From NCBI GenBank assembly GCA_041662605.1, contig JBAZSD010000020.1, positions 1 through 64,000 of the forward strand: a stretch of DNA of 64,000 bases, given 5' to 3'. The translations under genes were made by a program, and so were the position numbers. Shown here one piece after another: positions 1-8,954 of the stretch. This DNA is from Desulfomonilaceae bacterium (GTDB taxonomy: Bacteria; Desulfobacterota; Desulfomonilia; Desulfomonilales; Desulfomonilaceae). The first letter of the stretch is position 1. The number at the start of each line of letters is the position of its first letter. Under the pieces are notes generated by a model. That model saw nothing but the letters and a program-made list of their open reading frames with translations, was not told the origin of the DNA and ran no database searches.

Positions 1-123
1 AAGGGCCATCACTTCAGACCTCATCCAATGAGGACCGTCAAGATGACTCAAGCGTGTAATCTATCTCTCTACAAATCGCGAGAAAAAAATGCCTCTCTTT
101 GTCCTGAACCCATAACTGAGGGT

Positions 124-231
124 TTACGAAGATAACCAGGAAATTGTTTGACCTAGCTTGACCTCACCCTCTTCTTTGCCCAAAGTAATTAACCGAATTA
201 ATGCCCGATGAAACACCATTTCGTCAGTCAT
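124..231 (-). CDS. possible 35-residue small protein
   Basis: A short reading frame begins with ATG at 231, preceded by AGGA about seven bases upstream, and ends with TAA at 124. It lies 20 bases beyond the stop of the histidine kinase gene on the same strand, so it could be the last cistron of that operon. The peptide is not recognised and has no clear signal peptide or membrane segment. It may be chance; the rest of the first 250 bases shows nothing else. Confidence 0.2.
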   Translation of the reverse strand: MTDEMVFHRALIRLITLGKEEGEVKLGQTISWLSS

Positions 232-250
232 GAAGTTTCCTGAAGCCAGT

Positions 251-1759
251 TCATCTTGATTCCATCTTATTCAGCGGAAGCTTGACTATAAAGGTAGCGC
301 CCTGCCCTGGCTTGCTCACAACCGATATGTCACCATTATGGTTTTTCACAATGCCGTAACTCACAGCGAGCCCCAACCCCATGCCCATTCCCTCTGTAGA
401 ATCCTTGGTGGTAAAGAATGGATCAAAGATCTTATCCTGAATTGCTTCGGGCATCCCGTGACCGGTATCCTGGAACTGGATCTCGACCCATTCATCGACC
501 TTGCAGGTTCTTATTGTGAGTGTACCACCCCCGCTCATCGCATCCAATGCGTTAAGAATAATGTTCATAAAGACCTGTTCCATGAGATTGGCGTCAACCA
601 ACACCTCGTTGAGGTCCAAGCTATAGTCCTTTATAAGTTCTATTCCGAAAAATCGTTGCTGATGAACTATTATTTCGAGAGTTTGCTCAAGCACGTCCTC
701 TATTCTGTGAGGCATTTTTTGCACGGGCATCTCCCGAGCGAAGTCGAGAATCCCCCGTACAATTCGTGAAACACGAGTTGTCTCACGAACAATTATTTCC
801 AGGTCCTTCCGAGTTGATTCATCGTCTTTAAACTTCTTTGTCAAAAGATGGGCGAACGTAAGCACTCCGGTGAGAGGCTGGTTAATTTCATGAGCGATTC
901 CTGCTGAAAGTTTTCCAAGTGATGAAAGCTTTTCTGATCTGAACAATTGTTTCTCGAGTTTAATCTTTTCCCGCAAGTCTGTAAAAATTCCTACCGAACC
1001 TGACTCCCTTGCGTTTTCATAAAGAATCGCAGCCGATATATAGACTTCAATTTCATGGCCATATTTGTCCACAAGTGAAATTTGCCTCTTTTGTAGTATG
1101 TCCGGCCCTCCAAAATCGTCCGACTTCAAATCCTTCATGATTTGTCTGGCTACACCGGGAGGATATATTTGCACAATGTTCATTTTCCCTATGACTTCTT
1201 CTTTTCGATAACCAAGGAGTCTCTCTGCCGCAGAATTGAAAATAATGATCTCGCCACCTTTTCTTATACAAGCTATTGCGTCTGGCGAGCTTTCAATAAT
1301 GTTTTCCCTGAAGCGATAAGCCTTTTCCAGTTCCGTGTTCGCCTGACGCACCAGAGTCTCGAGGTTACGCGTGTACTGTTTAATCTTCTCTCTGAGCGCT
1401 ACTTTCTCAACCGATCTCCTTAGTGATAGAGACAGGAGTTCTTCTGCGACAGGTTTGGTCAAGAAATTTGAAGCTTCATTCCTCAAGCATTCTACGACCA
1501 TGTCCATGTCACCGTGACCTGAAATAACAATGACCTCAGCATCGTGATTCAATTGCTTGATTCGACGAAGAACCTCAACTCCATCCATACCAGGCATTCT
1601 CACATCCAATAAAACTACATCCGGAGCCTCATCTTTGAAGATTTCCAGAGCCTTGGGGCCATCAGACGCCGTCCATACCGAATGCTGATCAAGTTCGAGA
1701 GTTATTCGCATCATGTTGCGAATACTCTCTTCATCGTCAACGAGAAGAATTCTGGCCAT
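251..1759 (-). CDS. REC-PAS sensor histidine kinase
   Basis: A cytoplasmic two-component hybrid with the receiver first. Residues 1-118 are a receiver with acidic pocket DD at 8-9, phospho-acceptor Asp52 (LLDVRMPG) and the conserved Lys in LTKP. A coiled stretch leads to a PAS domain at about 150-265, then HisKA with His290 in GIAHEINQPL, and an HATPase domain with NALDA, DTGHGM and GLGLAVSYG. There is no transmembrane segment, so the signal is probably cytoplasmic, perhaps redox or a ligand bound by PAS. It starts 41 bases after the upstream REC-GAF gene and is the last large gene of the run that begins with the SfrB-like flavoprotein. The receiver may accept phosphate from another kinase or control this one. 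Confidence 0.9.
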   Translation of the reverse strand: MARILLVDDEESIRNMMRITLELDQHSVWTASDGPKALEIFKDEAPDVVLLDVRMPGMDGVEVLRRIKQLNHDAEVIVISGHGDMDMVVECLRNEASNFLTKPVAEELLSLSLRRSVEKVALREKIKQYTRNLETLVRQANTELEKAYRFRENIIESSPDAIACIRKGGEIIIFNSAAERLLGYRKEEVIGKMNIVQIYPPGVARQIMKDLKSDDFGGPDILQKRQISLVDKYGHEIEVYISAAILYENARESGSVGIFTDLREKIKLEKQLFRSEKLSSLGKLSAGIAHEINQPLTGVLTFAHLLTKKFKDDESTRKDLEIIVRETTRVSRIVRGILDFAREMPVQKMPHRIEDVLEQTLEIIVHQQRFFGIELIKDYSLDLNEVLVDANLMEQVFMNIILNALDAMSGGGTLTIRTCKVDEWVEIQFQDTGHGMPEAIQDKIFDPFFTTKDSTEGMGMGLGLAVSYGIVKNHNGDISVVSKPGQGATFIVKLPLNKMESR

Positions 1760-1800
1760 TCTCCTTCACCATCATACCTTTTAAGCAGGCAGTTCTCTGG

Positions 1801-2748
1801 CTAATTCCAGCCGTCCTTGTCGAAGTAATCCCAGAGGTCATCTCGAAGCGTTTCGTACTCGTCTTTGACGTCCTCATAAGATCGAGCGTTTTCAATAGCC
1901 AGAGCCACCTGCTCGGCAAAACCAAAAAGAAACCTCGATTCGTCTTCGGAAAATTTTCTCAATTCCGAGGTGTAGACCCTTAACGCCCCTATGACTTTGT
2001 TTCTGACGATAAGAGGAACACTAAGGATAGAGGCTATGCCCTCTCGTTTGGCTTCGGCTGGGTACTGGACTCGTGGATCTGTGGAAGCATCCTCTATCCA
2101 AACTACTTTGCCGTTCATAGTAGTGTCTGACAGGCTTTTGGATGAATCAAGAGGGCCTTTGTCCACATAGTTACGACTAAGGCCGTAATAAGCAAAGATG
2201 CGCAATTTCTCCCTGGTCTTATCCATGAGGCTCAAGGAACTGGCCTTGACCTTCATGACCTTTACTACGCCCTGAACTATTAGATCCAAGACCTCCTTGA
2301 GGTTCAAAGTTGAGGCAATAGCATTTTTTATTTCCGCAAATGTGTCCTCACGATAGCGCTTTTCCATGCGGGCTTTCCTATCGTTCATGATCTTTGCCAC
2401 AAGGTCTGTAAGCTGGTCAGGCGTAAAGGGCTTTCTGATGTAATCAACAGCTCCCATTTTCATCGCCTTCACTGCGGAATCGACCGTAGAATATGCGGTA
2501 AACATGATGATTGAAAGATCCGGATCAATTTCCAGCATGGATTCCATAGCCTGCAGACCGTCCATGCCGGGCATCTTTAGATCTGTTATCAAAATGTCAA
2601 AGCCTCCTTCTTTTAAGGTCTCCAGGGCCTCCTCGCCATTCCTGCATGTTTTGACCTGGTAATTTTCTTCTTCGAGAATACGGGAAACACTTTCCAGAAC
2701 TATTTTTTCGTCGTCCAGCGCCAAAATCTTCACTTTTTTATTTTCCAT
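1801..2748 (-). CDS. response regulator with C-terminal GAF domain
   Basis: About 315 residues: a receiver at 1-120 with DD at 12-13 and phospho-acceptor Asp56 (ILITDLKMPG), a charged linker, and a GAF domain at about 150-290 (SILSVPL, GALRVY). No DNA-binding, GGDEF or kinase domain is present, so the output is probably ligand sensing or protein contact. The ATG at 2748 is preferred over one at 2766 because GGAG lies eight bases before it. It follows a paralogue of the same architecture by 29 bases, and the two share strong similarity in both domains, which points to tandem duplication. It sits between the SfrAB-like genes and the histidine kinase and likely takes part in the same phosphorelay. 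Confidence 0.85.
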   Translation of the reverse strand: MENKKVKILALDDEKIVLESVSRILEEENYQVKTCRNGEEALETLKEGGFDILITDLKMPGMDGLQAMESMLEIDPDLSIIMFTAYSTVDSAVKAMKMGAVDYIRKPFTPDQLTDLVAKIMNDRKARMEKRYREDTFAEIKNAIASTLNLKEVLDLIVQGVVKVMKVKASSLSLMDKTREKLRIFAYYGLSRNYVDKGPLDSSKSLSDTTMNGKVVWIEDASTDPRVQYPAEAKREGIASILSVPLIVRNKVIGALRVYTSELRKFSEDESRFLFGFAEQVALAIENARSYEDVKDEYETLRDDLWDYFDKDGWN

Positions 2749-2777
2749 TTTTTCACTCCAAAACAAAGATCACTTTT

Positions 2778-3794
2778 TTATTTATCGAATTTATGAAAAA
2801 TATCATTTACCCAGCCAACTTGATTTGTGACCTTGATCTCAGGAGCCGTTGAAGCGCCTGACACGTGAGGTATACTTTTTTTCAACCCATCTATGTCCCG
2901 CCTCACACTTTCATAGGCCATAGCGTTTTCCAGCGCTCTAGCCGCCTGGTCTGCGAATTTCATCAGTAAAGTCATTTCATCGTTGTCGAATAGTCTTTCT
3001 TGAGCGCTATATATTCTCAAAGCTCCCAGGATCGTCGTGTCCAGTTTGAGAGGAATCGAGAGGATGGACGCAATACCCTCAGATCTAGCATTCTCCGGAT
3101 AATGTAGGCTTGAATCGAAGTCCTTTTCCCCAATGAGAATCGGTTGCCCAGATTGAAATATTTCGGAAACGCTCTTTTCGCTGTTCAGGATCCCTTTTTG
3201 AACATATTCTTCACTCAATCCGTAATGAGACGCCACATCTAGACTTTGGTCTTTTTTATTATATATAAGGACGCAGGCGCCCTTTACTTTGAACAGCCCA
3301 ACCACACTGGTGCAGATGAGTCTTAAAACTTCCTGAAGGTCTAGACTGGATTTGATAGCTTTTTCCGCATCTCCGTACAACATTTCAATTTCTTTGTCGC
3401 GGCGTTTCTTTTGAACTTTCTGGAGAGCCCTCTCCGTAACGGATATAAGCTCTTCAGGGGTGAACGGTTTTGGCAGGTAATCCAAAGCGCCAAATTTCAT
3501 CGATTCCACTGCGGAATCGACTGTGGCAAAACCTGTGAACATTACTACCCCGGTGTTAGGATGATCCATAGCTACGGCCTTTACAGCTTCCATTCCGTTC
3601 CGGTCAGGCATCATTAGGTCAGTTAGCACAATGTCGTAGGACTGTCTGGCAAGACAATCCAGAGCCTGGTCTACCCTCATTGCGCCTTCAACCTGGTATC
3701 CCTCTTCTTCAAGAATTCTTCTGACGCTTTCGTGAATGATTTGCTCGTCATCAATGACCAATATAGTTGCCCTCGGTTTCCCGGCGGCGCTCAT
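2778..3794 (-). CDS. response regulator with C-terminal GAF domain (paralogue)
   Basis: About 338 residues: a receiver with DD at 15-16 and phospho-acceptor Asp59 (VLTDLMMPD), KPFTPEEL at the end of the receiver, then a GAF domain (SILSIPL, GALRIY) at about 155-300 and a short unrecognised tail. The start at 3794 is chosen because AAGGAGG lies just upstream; a longer frame to 3836 has no ribosome site. It is the first regulatory gene after the SfrA-like subunit, 65 bases downstream, and is paralogous to the next gene. Nothing in it looks like a transcription effector domain, so any effect on gene expression must be indirect. Confidence 0.85.
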   Translation of the reverse strand: MSAAGKPRATILVIDDEQIIHESVRRILEEEGYQVEGAMRVDQALDCLARQSYDIVLTDLMMPDRNGMEAVKAVAMDHPNTGVVMFTGFATVDSAVESMKFGALDYLPKPFTPEELISVTERALQKVQKKRRDKEIEMLYGDAEKAIKSSLDLQEVLRLICTSVVGLFKVKGACVLIYNKKDQSLDVASHYGLSEEYVQKGILNSEKSVSEIFQSGQPILIGEKDFDSSLHYPENARSEGIASILSIPLKLDTTILGALRIYSAQERLFDNDEMTLLMKFADQAARALENAMAYESVRRDIDGLKKSIPHVSGASTAPEIKVTNQVGWVNDIFHKFDK

Positions 3795-3859
3795 GTTTAC
3801 CTCCTTGTCTGCCAATATAGTGGATTTGGTTCCCATATTTCATGAACATTTTAACTTCG

Positions 3860-6469
3860 TCACAACGCAGTCAATCTCACTCTACAAACATTGGTGTTTT
3901 CGTTGAACAATCTGTAAACACCAAACTTTGGAAAATTGACTGGCGCAAAAACCAAGCCCCGTCTGATCCTGGACGTAATCTTGACTGGGGCCACGAAAGC
4001 GCTCTGAGTTGAAGCTACCTCCACGGGCGCTCCATCTTCAACACCCAACTCCGTGGCGTCCTCAGGATTGATTTCCACATATCCGCCGGGACATAGGCTC
4101 AAGAGTTTCTTGGATCTGGTTGAGGTTGATCCAAAATGGTACATAGAGCGCCCAACTATCATTTCATAAGGATATTGAGCCGCCTCTCGGTCTGGGGCTT
4201 CCCATGTTCGCACCGGAGCAAAGGAATATGGCCTTTCCGATATGTTTCGTTGAGACGTTCCCTGGAAAGGATTCAAAATCTTTCCATCATCCCTGAGGTC
4301 ATCAAGCGTGAGCCTGTTGTAAAGGGGAACCGTGCGCGATATCTCATTGAAGATGTCGGCAGCCCGGAAAAAACCCATTGGTTTTCCCATTGACCTTGCC
4401 AATTCTTCAAGAATGGACCAATCCGGCATCGTGGGAGACAACGGGGGAATCACCTGATTCAGCCTCTGGACCCGATGCTCTATATTGGTCATAGTCCCTT
4501 CTTTTTCGGCAAACGAGGCAACAGGAAAAACGCAGTGGGCCAATTCGGCAGACGGACTCAAAAACATATCGTGAACAACAAGTAATTCCGCTTTGTTCAA
4601 AGCTGAAGCCCAGCGGCCGGCATTGGGGTAGTCTGTCAGAGGATCAGCTCCGGCCAGGAATAAGGCTCGAATTTCTCCGGCTTCCAATCCTCTTGCGATT
4701 TCTGTAGTTGTTTTGCCCCTGTTATAAGGTAACCTGGTCTTCCAGGTTTTTTCAAATAAATCTCTTACTTCTGCCATATCCTGATAACCAGGCATATATT
4801 CCGGCATTACTCCCATGTCGCACAATCCGACAATGTTTCCCTTTTCAAATACAGGATAAATCGATGCGCCTGACTGTCCCATATTGCCGGTCAGCAGAGC
4901 CAAATTCACTAGGTTCATCACACACTGGAGCCCGTTTTCCTGGAGGATCACGTCCCCACCGAAAATGATCGACGCTGTAGACGCCTGGGCAAAAACTCTG
5001 GAAGCTTCCTGAAGTTCTTCAAAGGATATACCTGTCCTTTTCAAGATTCCTTTGAGGGGAATCTTGTCAAGCAGACCCTTCATTGAAAGAAAATTTGTTG
5101 TCCTATCTCTGACAAACTTACCATCCCAAAGATCCAGGTCCAAAATGACCTTCATCATACCGAGAGCTAGTTCACTTTCGGAGTAGGGCCTAATTCTGAG
5201 TCTCAGCCGGGCAAAAGGGTCAAGGCTCGTCTCTCGGGAATTGGCTACCAGAACATTGCTATCATATTTTCGAGAAGCTATCTTAATTTTCCATCCTAAA
5301 GCAGGAGTTTCTTCGACCGGATCTATTCCAATGACAAGAACCGCTTCGGTTTCGAGGAGATTTTCAAGCTTGTTAGCGACACCTTTGACTCCACAAGTTA
5401 GTTCCAGGGCTCGCTGAACTCTCAGAAAACTGAACCGAGCTTCGCTATCTATATTATTTGTCCCAATCACGGCTCGAAAAAACTTTTGAAATGCGTAGCA
5501 ATCTTCATTGGTTAATCTGGGGGAAGCCAAACCCGCCACGCTATCCGGACCCGACTCACCGATCATCCTCTGCAGCTTTCTGGATACATGAGAGAGCCCC
5601 TCTTCCCAAAACACAGGAACCAGGGAGCCATTCTTTCGCAAGAGGGGCGAGACAAGACGTTCTTCGCTATGAATGAGATCGTAGCCAAAGCGCCCGCCTA
5701 CGCACAAAGTTCCTTTATTATGGGAGGCTGGATTCGCAGTAATTCTAACGATTGTGTTGTCTTTGACATTCATCTCCATTCGACAACCGGAAGAACATAG
5801 GGGGCAAATTGTCTCGGTTTTCCTCAATTCCCAAGATCGCGCCAAATTCTTGAACTGTTTGTACGACATGGCGCCGCTAGGGCATGCCTCAACACATTCC
5901 CCGCAAAAGTCACAATTTAGAACTTTACCATCTTTGGCGCCGATTTGAGCATTGTAACCGAGGTCATGAAGAGCCAGTGCGCCAGCTCCTATCACTTCAT
6001 GGCAAACCTTCACACATCTAAGACATGTTATGCACAGGTTTGGATTATACTGTATCAAGGGCCAATTTTTGACGACCTCACCGCTACGAGTCCCCATAAT
6101 ATTGTCCGAGCCTGAAATACCAAGCCTATATGTTAGGTTCTGAATCTCGCATTCACCCGCGGCCGGGCAAATAGGGCACTCGAGAGGGTGGTCCATTAAT
6201 ACAAGCTTCATCACCTCTTCTCTGATGTTTCTCACATGGGGAGTGTCGGTATGTACCCGCATCCCCTCTTTTACCAGGGTGTTGCAAGAGGTCATAGGAC
6301 GAGATACACCCTCAATCTCCACCACACACATGCGGCAAGAATCTGAAGGTGTAATTTTTGGATAGTAACAAAGGGTTGGGATCCATATTCCAGCTTGACT
6401 TGCGGCCTCAAGGATAGTCATCCCATCAGAAGCTGCAATTTCAATATCGTCGATTGTAAGAAGAGGCAT
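3860..6469 (-). CDS. sfrA: SfrA-like NADPH oxidoreductase subunit (NuoG/FdhA-type Fe-S and molybdopterin fold)
   Basis: About 869 residues. In order: 2Fe-2S ferredoxin domain (Cys34, 45, 48, 62), a His-Cys3 cluster (His94, Cys98, 101, 107), two 4Fe-4S clusters (Cys146/149/152/156 and 186/189/192/196), a further 4Fe-4S site (Cys222, 225, 229, 256) and a molybdopterin oxidoreductase fold with C-terminal MopB domain. At the place where formate dehydrogenases carry catalytic Sec or Cys the sequence reads DSEARFSF, with Ser347, so formate oxidation is unlikely. The pairing with a GltD/NuoF-like partner matches the Geobacter SfrAB cytoplasmic NADPH (Fe(III)) reductase. Start 6469 is chosen for GAGGG upstream; an earlier ATG would overlap the preceding gene. 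Exact electron acceptor unknown. Confidence 0.75.
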   Translation of the reverse strand: MPLLTIDDIEIAASDGMTILEAASQAGIWIPTLCYYPKITPSDSCRMCVVEIEGVSRPMTSCNTLVKEGMRVHTDTPHVRNIREEVMKLVLMDHPLECPICPAAGECEIQNLTYRLGISGSDNIMGTRSGEVVKNWPLIQYNPNLCITCLRCVKVCHEVIGAGALALHDLGYNAQIGAKDGKVLNCDFCGECVEACPSGAMSYKQFKNLARSWELRKTETICPLCSSGCRMEMNVKDNTIVRITANPASHNKGTLCVGGRFGYDLIHSEERLVSPLLRKNGSLVPVFWEEGLSHVSRKLQRMIGESGPDSVAGLASPRLTNEDCYAFQKFFRAVIGTNNIDSEARFSFLRVQRALELTCGVKGVANKLENLLETEAVLVIGIDPVEETPALGWKIKIASRKYDSNVLVANSRETSLDPFARLRLRIRPYSESELALGMMKVILDLDLWDGKFVRDRTTNFLSMKGLLDKIPLKGILKRTGISFEELQEASRVFAQASTASIIFGGDVILQENGLQCVMNLVNLALLTGNMGQSGASIYPVFEKGNIVGLCDMGVMPEYMPGYQDMAEVRDLFEKTWKTRLPYNRGKTTTEIARGLEAGEIRALFLAGADPLTDYPNAGRWASALNKAELLVVHDMFLSPSAELAHCVFPVASFAEKEGTMTNIEHRVQRLNQVIPPLSPTMPDWSILEELARSMGKPMGFFRAADIFNEISRTVPLYNRLTLDDLRDDGKILNPFQGTSQRNISERPYSFAPVRTWEAPDREAAQYPYEMIVGRSMYHFGSTSTRSKKLLSLCPGGYVEINPEDATELGVEDGAPVEVASTQSAFVAPVKITSRIRRGLVFAPVNFPKFGVYRLFNENTNVCRVRLTAL

Positions 6470-6497
6470 TTTTCGGCCCTCGTCTGGTGGAAACAAA

Positions 6498-8486
6498 TCA
6501 TGCGAGTTTTTTGGATTTCGCTTCATCAACCATGAGTAGGATCAGGTGAAAACATCTCAAACATCGACTTGCTTCTATAAATGAGCTTTTTTGGGTCAAG
6601 CCCGAATCGACTTCACGGAAACTAGCAATTCTCTCTAGTGGATCAAGTTTTGTCCTTGAAACTTTACCACCTTCTCTACCGGGAGTCCGCGCCGTAACAA
6701 GAACTCCTCGGTCTTGTTCAATTCTCGCTATCAAATCTTCTATCCATTGACTGTCTGGAGGGGCGCAAATCCCCGTGGTGACATACTCGTGAATCATCCT
6801 GGCCGCTCGTTTCCCTCCGGCAAGACCATGAACCACAGTAAGGGGTCCGGTAACCGCGTCGCCAGCGGCGAATACACCGGGCCTGGACGTCATCATTGTT
6901 GAAGGATCCACCCGAATGGTGACATGGCGGGTGATTTCAATTCCATCTTCCGGGGATAGGAAATCCAGAGCCGCTGTTTGCCCGATCGCAGGGATGAGCG
7001 TGTCGGCCTCCAGGACAAATTCTGATCCAGACACAGGAACAGGCCTCTTTCTTCCACTTTTGTCGGAATCCCCGAGTTCCATACGAATACACTTCAGTCC
7101 AGTCATTTTTTTGTTTAGCGCCAGGATTTCTACTGGCTGAGTCAAGAAATGGAGATCCACTCCCTCTTCTCGCGCGTCTTCGACTTCTTCCGGGTCCGCC
7201 GGCATCTCCGATTCCGTCCTTCGATAGACAATGGAAACTTTGGGAGCCCCCATTCTCAGGCATGTCCTAGCGCAATCGATAGCTGTATTCCCTCCCCCGA
7301 CAATGACCACGTTTTCTCCAAGTCGTAATTCTCTTCCCAGGTTTATGTCTCTTAAGAAATCAATCCCTCCCCCGAAAACGCCTTCGATTCCATCGTTTTC
7401 GCCCTTAATTCCGAGCGGCGAGGACTTGTGCGACCCAATTCCGAGAAATACCGCCCTAAAACCCTGCTTAAACAGGTCGGATATTTTCAAATTCTTCCCG
7501 AGAGCGAGTCCCTGTTTAACTGTTATTCCCAGATCCTGAAGAATGGCTATTTCTCGCCCGAGAACGTCTCTCGGTTGACGATATGGTGGTATTCCTACTG
7601 ATACCATGCCCCCTGAACGAGGCAACGCCTCAAAGATAGTTACGGGGTGCCCCAAGCGATTCAGATAATATGCGGCTGACAATCCAGCGGGCCCGGCGCC
7701 CACGACCGCTATTGGATGACCGGTCAGTTCTACCTTTTCAATTGGAGGCTGGAGGTGATGAATCATCTCGTAATCAGCGGCGACTCGTTTCAGAGTCTTA
7801 ATTGGAATGGCCACGTCTCCCATATTGGCGACACTACAAGCCTTTTCGCACGGAGCCGGACAAATTCGGCCCGTAATTCCGGGAAGAGGCATCTCTCTCC
7901 GAATTATCTCCAGAGCGTCTCCGTATCGCAGTTCCTGCAGCATTTCGACATAGCCCGGAATATCAATATGGCATGGACAGGTATTCATACATGGAGCTGA
8001 AATACTTCCCACGAAACGGATGGAATCGTTGGACACTCCATGTTTCAGGGCATCCACAAAATGTTGCCTGAAATGAGTCAGACCATCTACAAGTAATTCT
8101 CCAGCGCTTTGACAAACTGAACACTTGGCACCGTCGTTCAGGACTACAGCCATGCGTTCCAAAAGGCCCAGATCCGACTCCTTGCCTTCTCCTCTCATGA
8201 TTCTATCCAAAGTAACCATTATTACCTTGGACCCTTTTATGCCTGTTATGCATTTACCACAGCAATATTTTGACTGAATTTGCTTTACATACTCCGCAAC
8301 CATGGGAACAAAATTGAAGGCTTCTTCGAATTGCAAAAAGCCCTTTCCGCTCATCAACGCTATGACATTACCCGGAAAACTTTTTTCTGAAGGAAAATCT
8401 TCCAGACGACCCCCTTCGATGATGCTCTCACCATCTTTACAGCGCCTAAGCGCTTTTCCCCAACGTCCAAAAATTATGGACTTCAT
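6498..8486 (-). CDS. sfrB: SfrB-like NADPH oxidoreductase flavoprotein (NuoF Fe-S domain fused to GltD-type FAD/NADPH module)
   Basis: 662 residues. The first 150 resemble the C-terminal 4Fe-4S domain of NuoF (Cys75, 76, 79, then Cys122 and 125), but the third Cys of the usual CGKCxxC is Gly. Then comes a glutamate-synthase beta-subunit fold: Fe-S cysteines at 166-172 and 209-217, FAD motif GAGPAG at 263-268, NADPH-site motif GGGNTAID at 397-404, and IGQ near the C-terminus. This domain order is that of Geobacter SfrB, which passes electrons between NADPH and the Fe-S clusters of SfrA in the cytoplasm. A strong GGAGG precedes the ATG at 8486. It is the first gene of the five-gene unit. Direction in vivo (NADPH oxidation or formation) cannot be read from sequence. 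Confidence 0.78.
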   Translation of the reverse strand: MKSIIFGRWGKALRRCKDGESIIEGGRLEDFPSEKSFPGNVIALMSGKGFLQFEEAFNFVPMVAEYVKQIQSKYCCGKCITGIKGSKVIMVTLDRIMRGEGKESDLGLLERMAVVLNDGAKCSVCQSAGELLVDGLTHFRQHFVDALKHGVSNDSIRFVGSISAPCMNTCPCHIDIPGYVEMLQELRYGDALEIIRREMPLPGITGRICPAPCEKACSVANMGDVAIPIKTLKRVAADYEMIHHLQPPIEKVELTGHPIAVVGAGPAGLSAAYYLNRLGHPVTIFEALPRSGGMVSVGIPPYRQPRDVLGREIAILQDLGITVKQGLALGKNLKISDLFKQGFRAVFLGIGSHKSSPLGIKGENDGIEGVFGGGIDFLRDINLGRELRLGENVVIVGGGNTAIDCARTCLRMGAPKVSIVYRRTESEMPADPEEVEDAREEGVDLHFLTQPVEILALNKKMTGLKCIRMELGDSDKSGRKRPVPVSGSEFVLEADTLIPAIGQTAALDFLSPEDGIEITRHVTIRVDPSTMMTSRPGVFAAGDAVTGPLTVVHGLAGGKRAARMIHEYVTTGICAPPDSQWIEDLIARIEQDRGVLVTARTPGREGGKVSRTKLDPLERIASFREVDSGLTQKSSFIEASRCLRCFHLILLMVDEAKSKKLA

Positions 8487-8954
8487 TTGGTCCTCCGATC
8501 AGCAGGAAGCTCCAAAATCTACCAAGCCAAAATTTCGGGATCAATTCAGTGAAAAAAGTTTCTAGGAGATCTCAAACTCTAAACGCTTATAGGATTGAAC
8601 CAAAAGTTCATCAAAGTTCTTTGCTCTTTTCGCCTTTAGAGAAAATTTACAGTTAGCCAGGGGGTTCTCCCATGAAAAAAGGATGGTTAGTTGAAACTGC
8701 CCTCAAGAAGGCGACTGATAAACCCTTACTCAATTCACCTAACGAAAGAAAAAAGACATGATATCACTACAAAACTACAACGTGTATTTGTAAGGCGCCA
8801 GCCGTTTCCCGGCTTTATATAACAATTATATAGCCCATGATTGTTTACAAGTCAACCCGGGGAATATCGTCGATTGTACTCGTTTTCACTTGTAAATGAT
8901 TCCATCAAAGCAATATGATCTTAGCCGCTCAAGTTTTTCAGACTGGATTAATAT
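8487..8954. other. 468-bp divergent intergenic region
   Basis: It separates the SfrB-like gene from the DMT transporter. It holds a good minus-strand promoter (8825-8855), which would give the sfr operon a leader of about 330 bases. A 29-codon plus-strand frame (8672-8761, ATG after AGGGGG) is present but lies antisense to that leader, so it is doubtful. An imperfect inverted repeat GGCT...AGCC at 8811-8835 overlaps the promoter and may be an operator. Confidence 0.5.
8825..8855 (-). promoter_or_regulatory. sigma-70-like promoter for the sfr operon
   Basis: On the minus strand a TTGACT -35 element (8850-8855) is followed after 17 bases by TATATAAT (8825-8832). It points at the SfrB-like gene, whose start is about 340 bases downstream. 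The imperfect inverted repeat at 8811-8835 covers the -10 element, which is where a repressor could act. Confidence 0.5.

Noticed and set aside
3860..6469. formate dehydrogenase alpha subunit
   Set aside because: The catalytic Sec/Cys position is Ser, and the neighbouring gene is SfrB-like, so SfrA is the better call.
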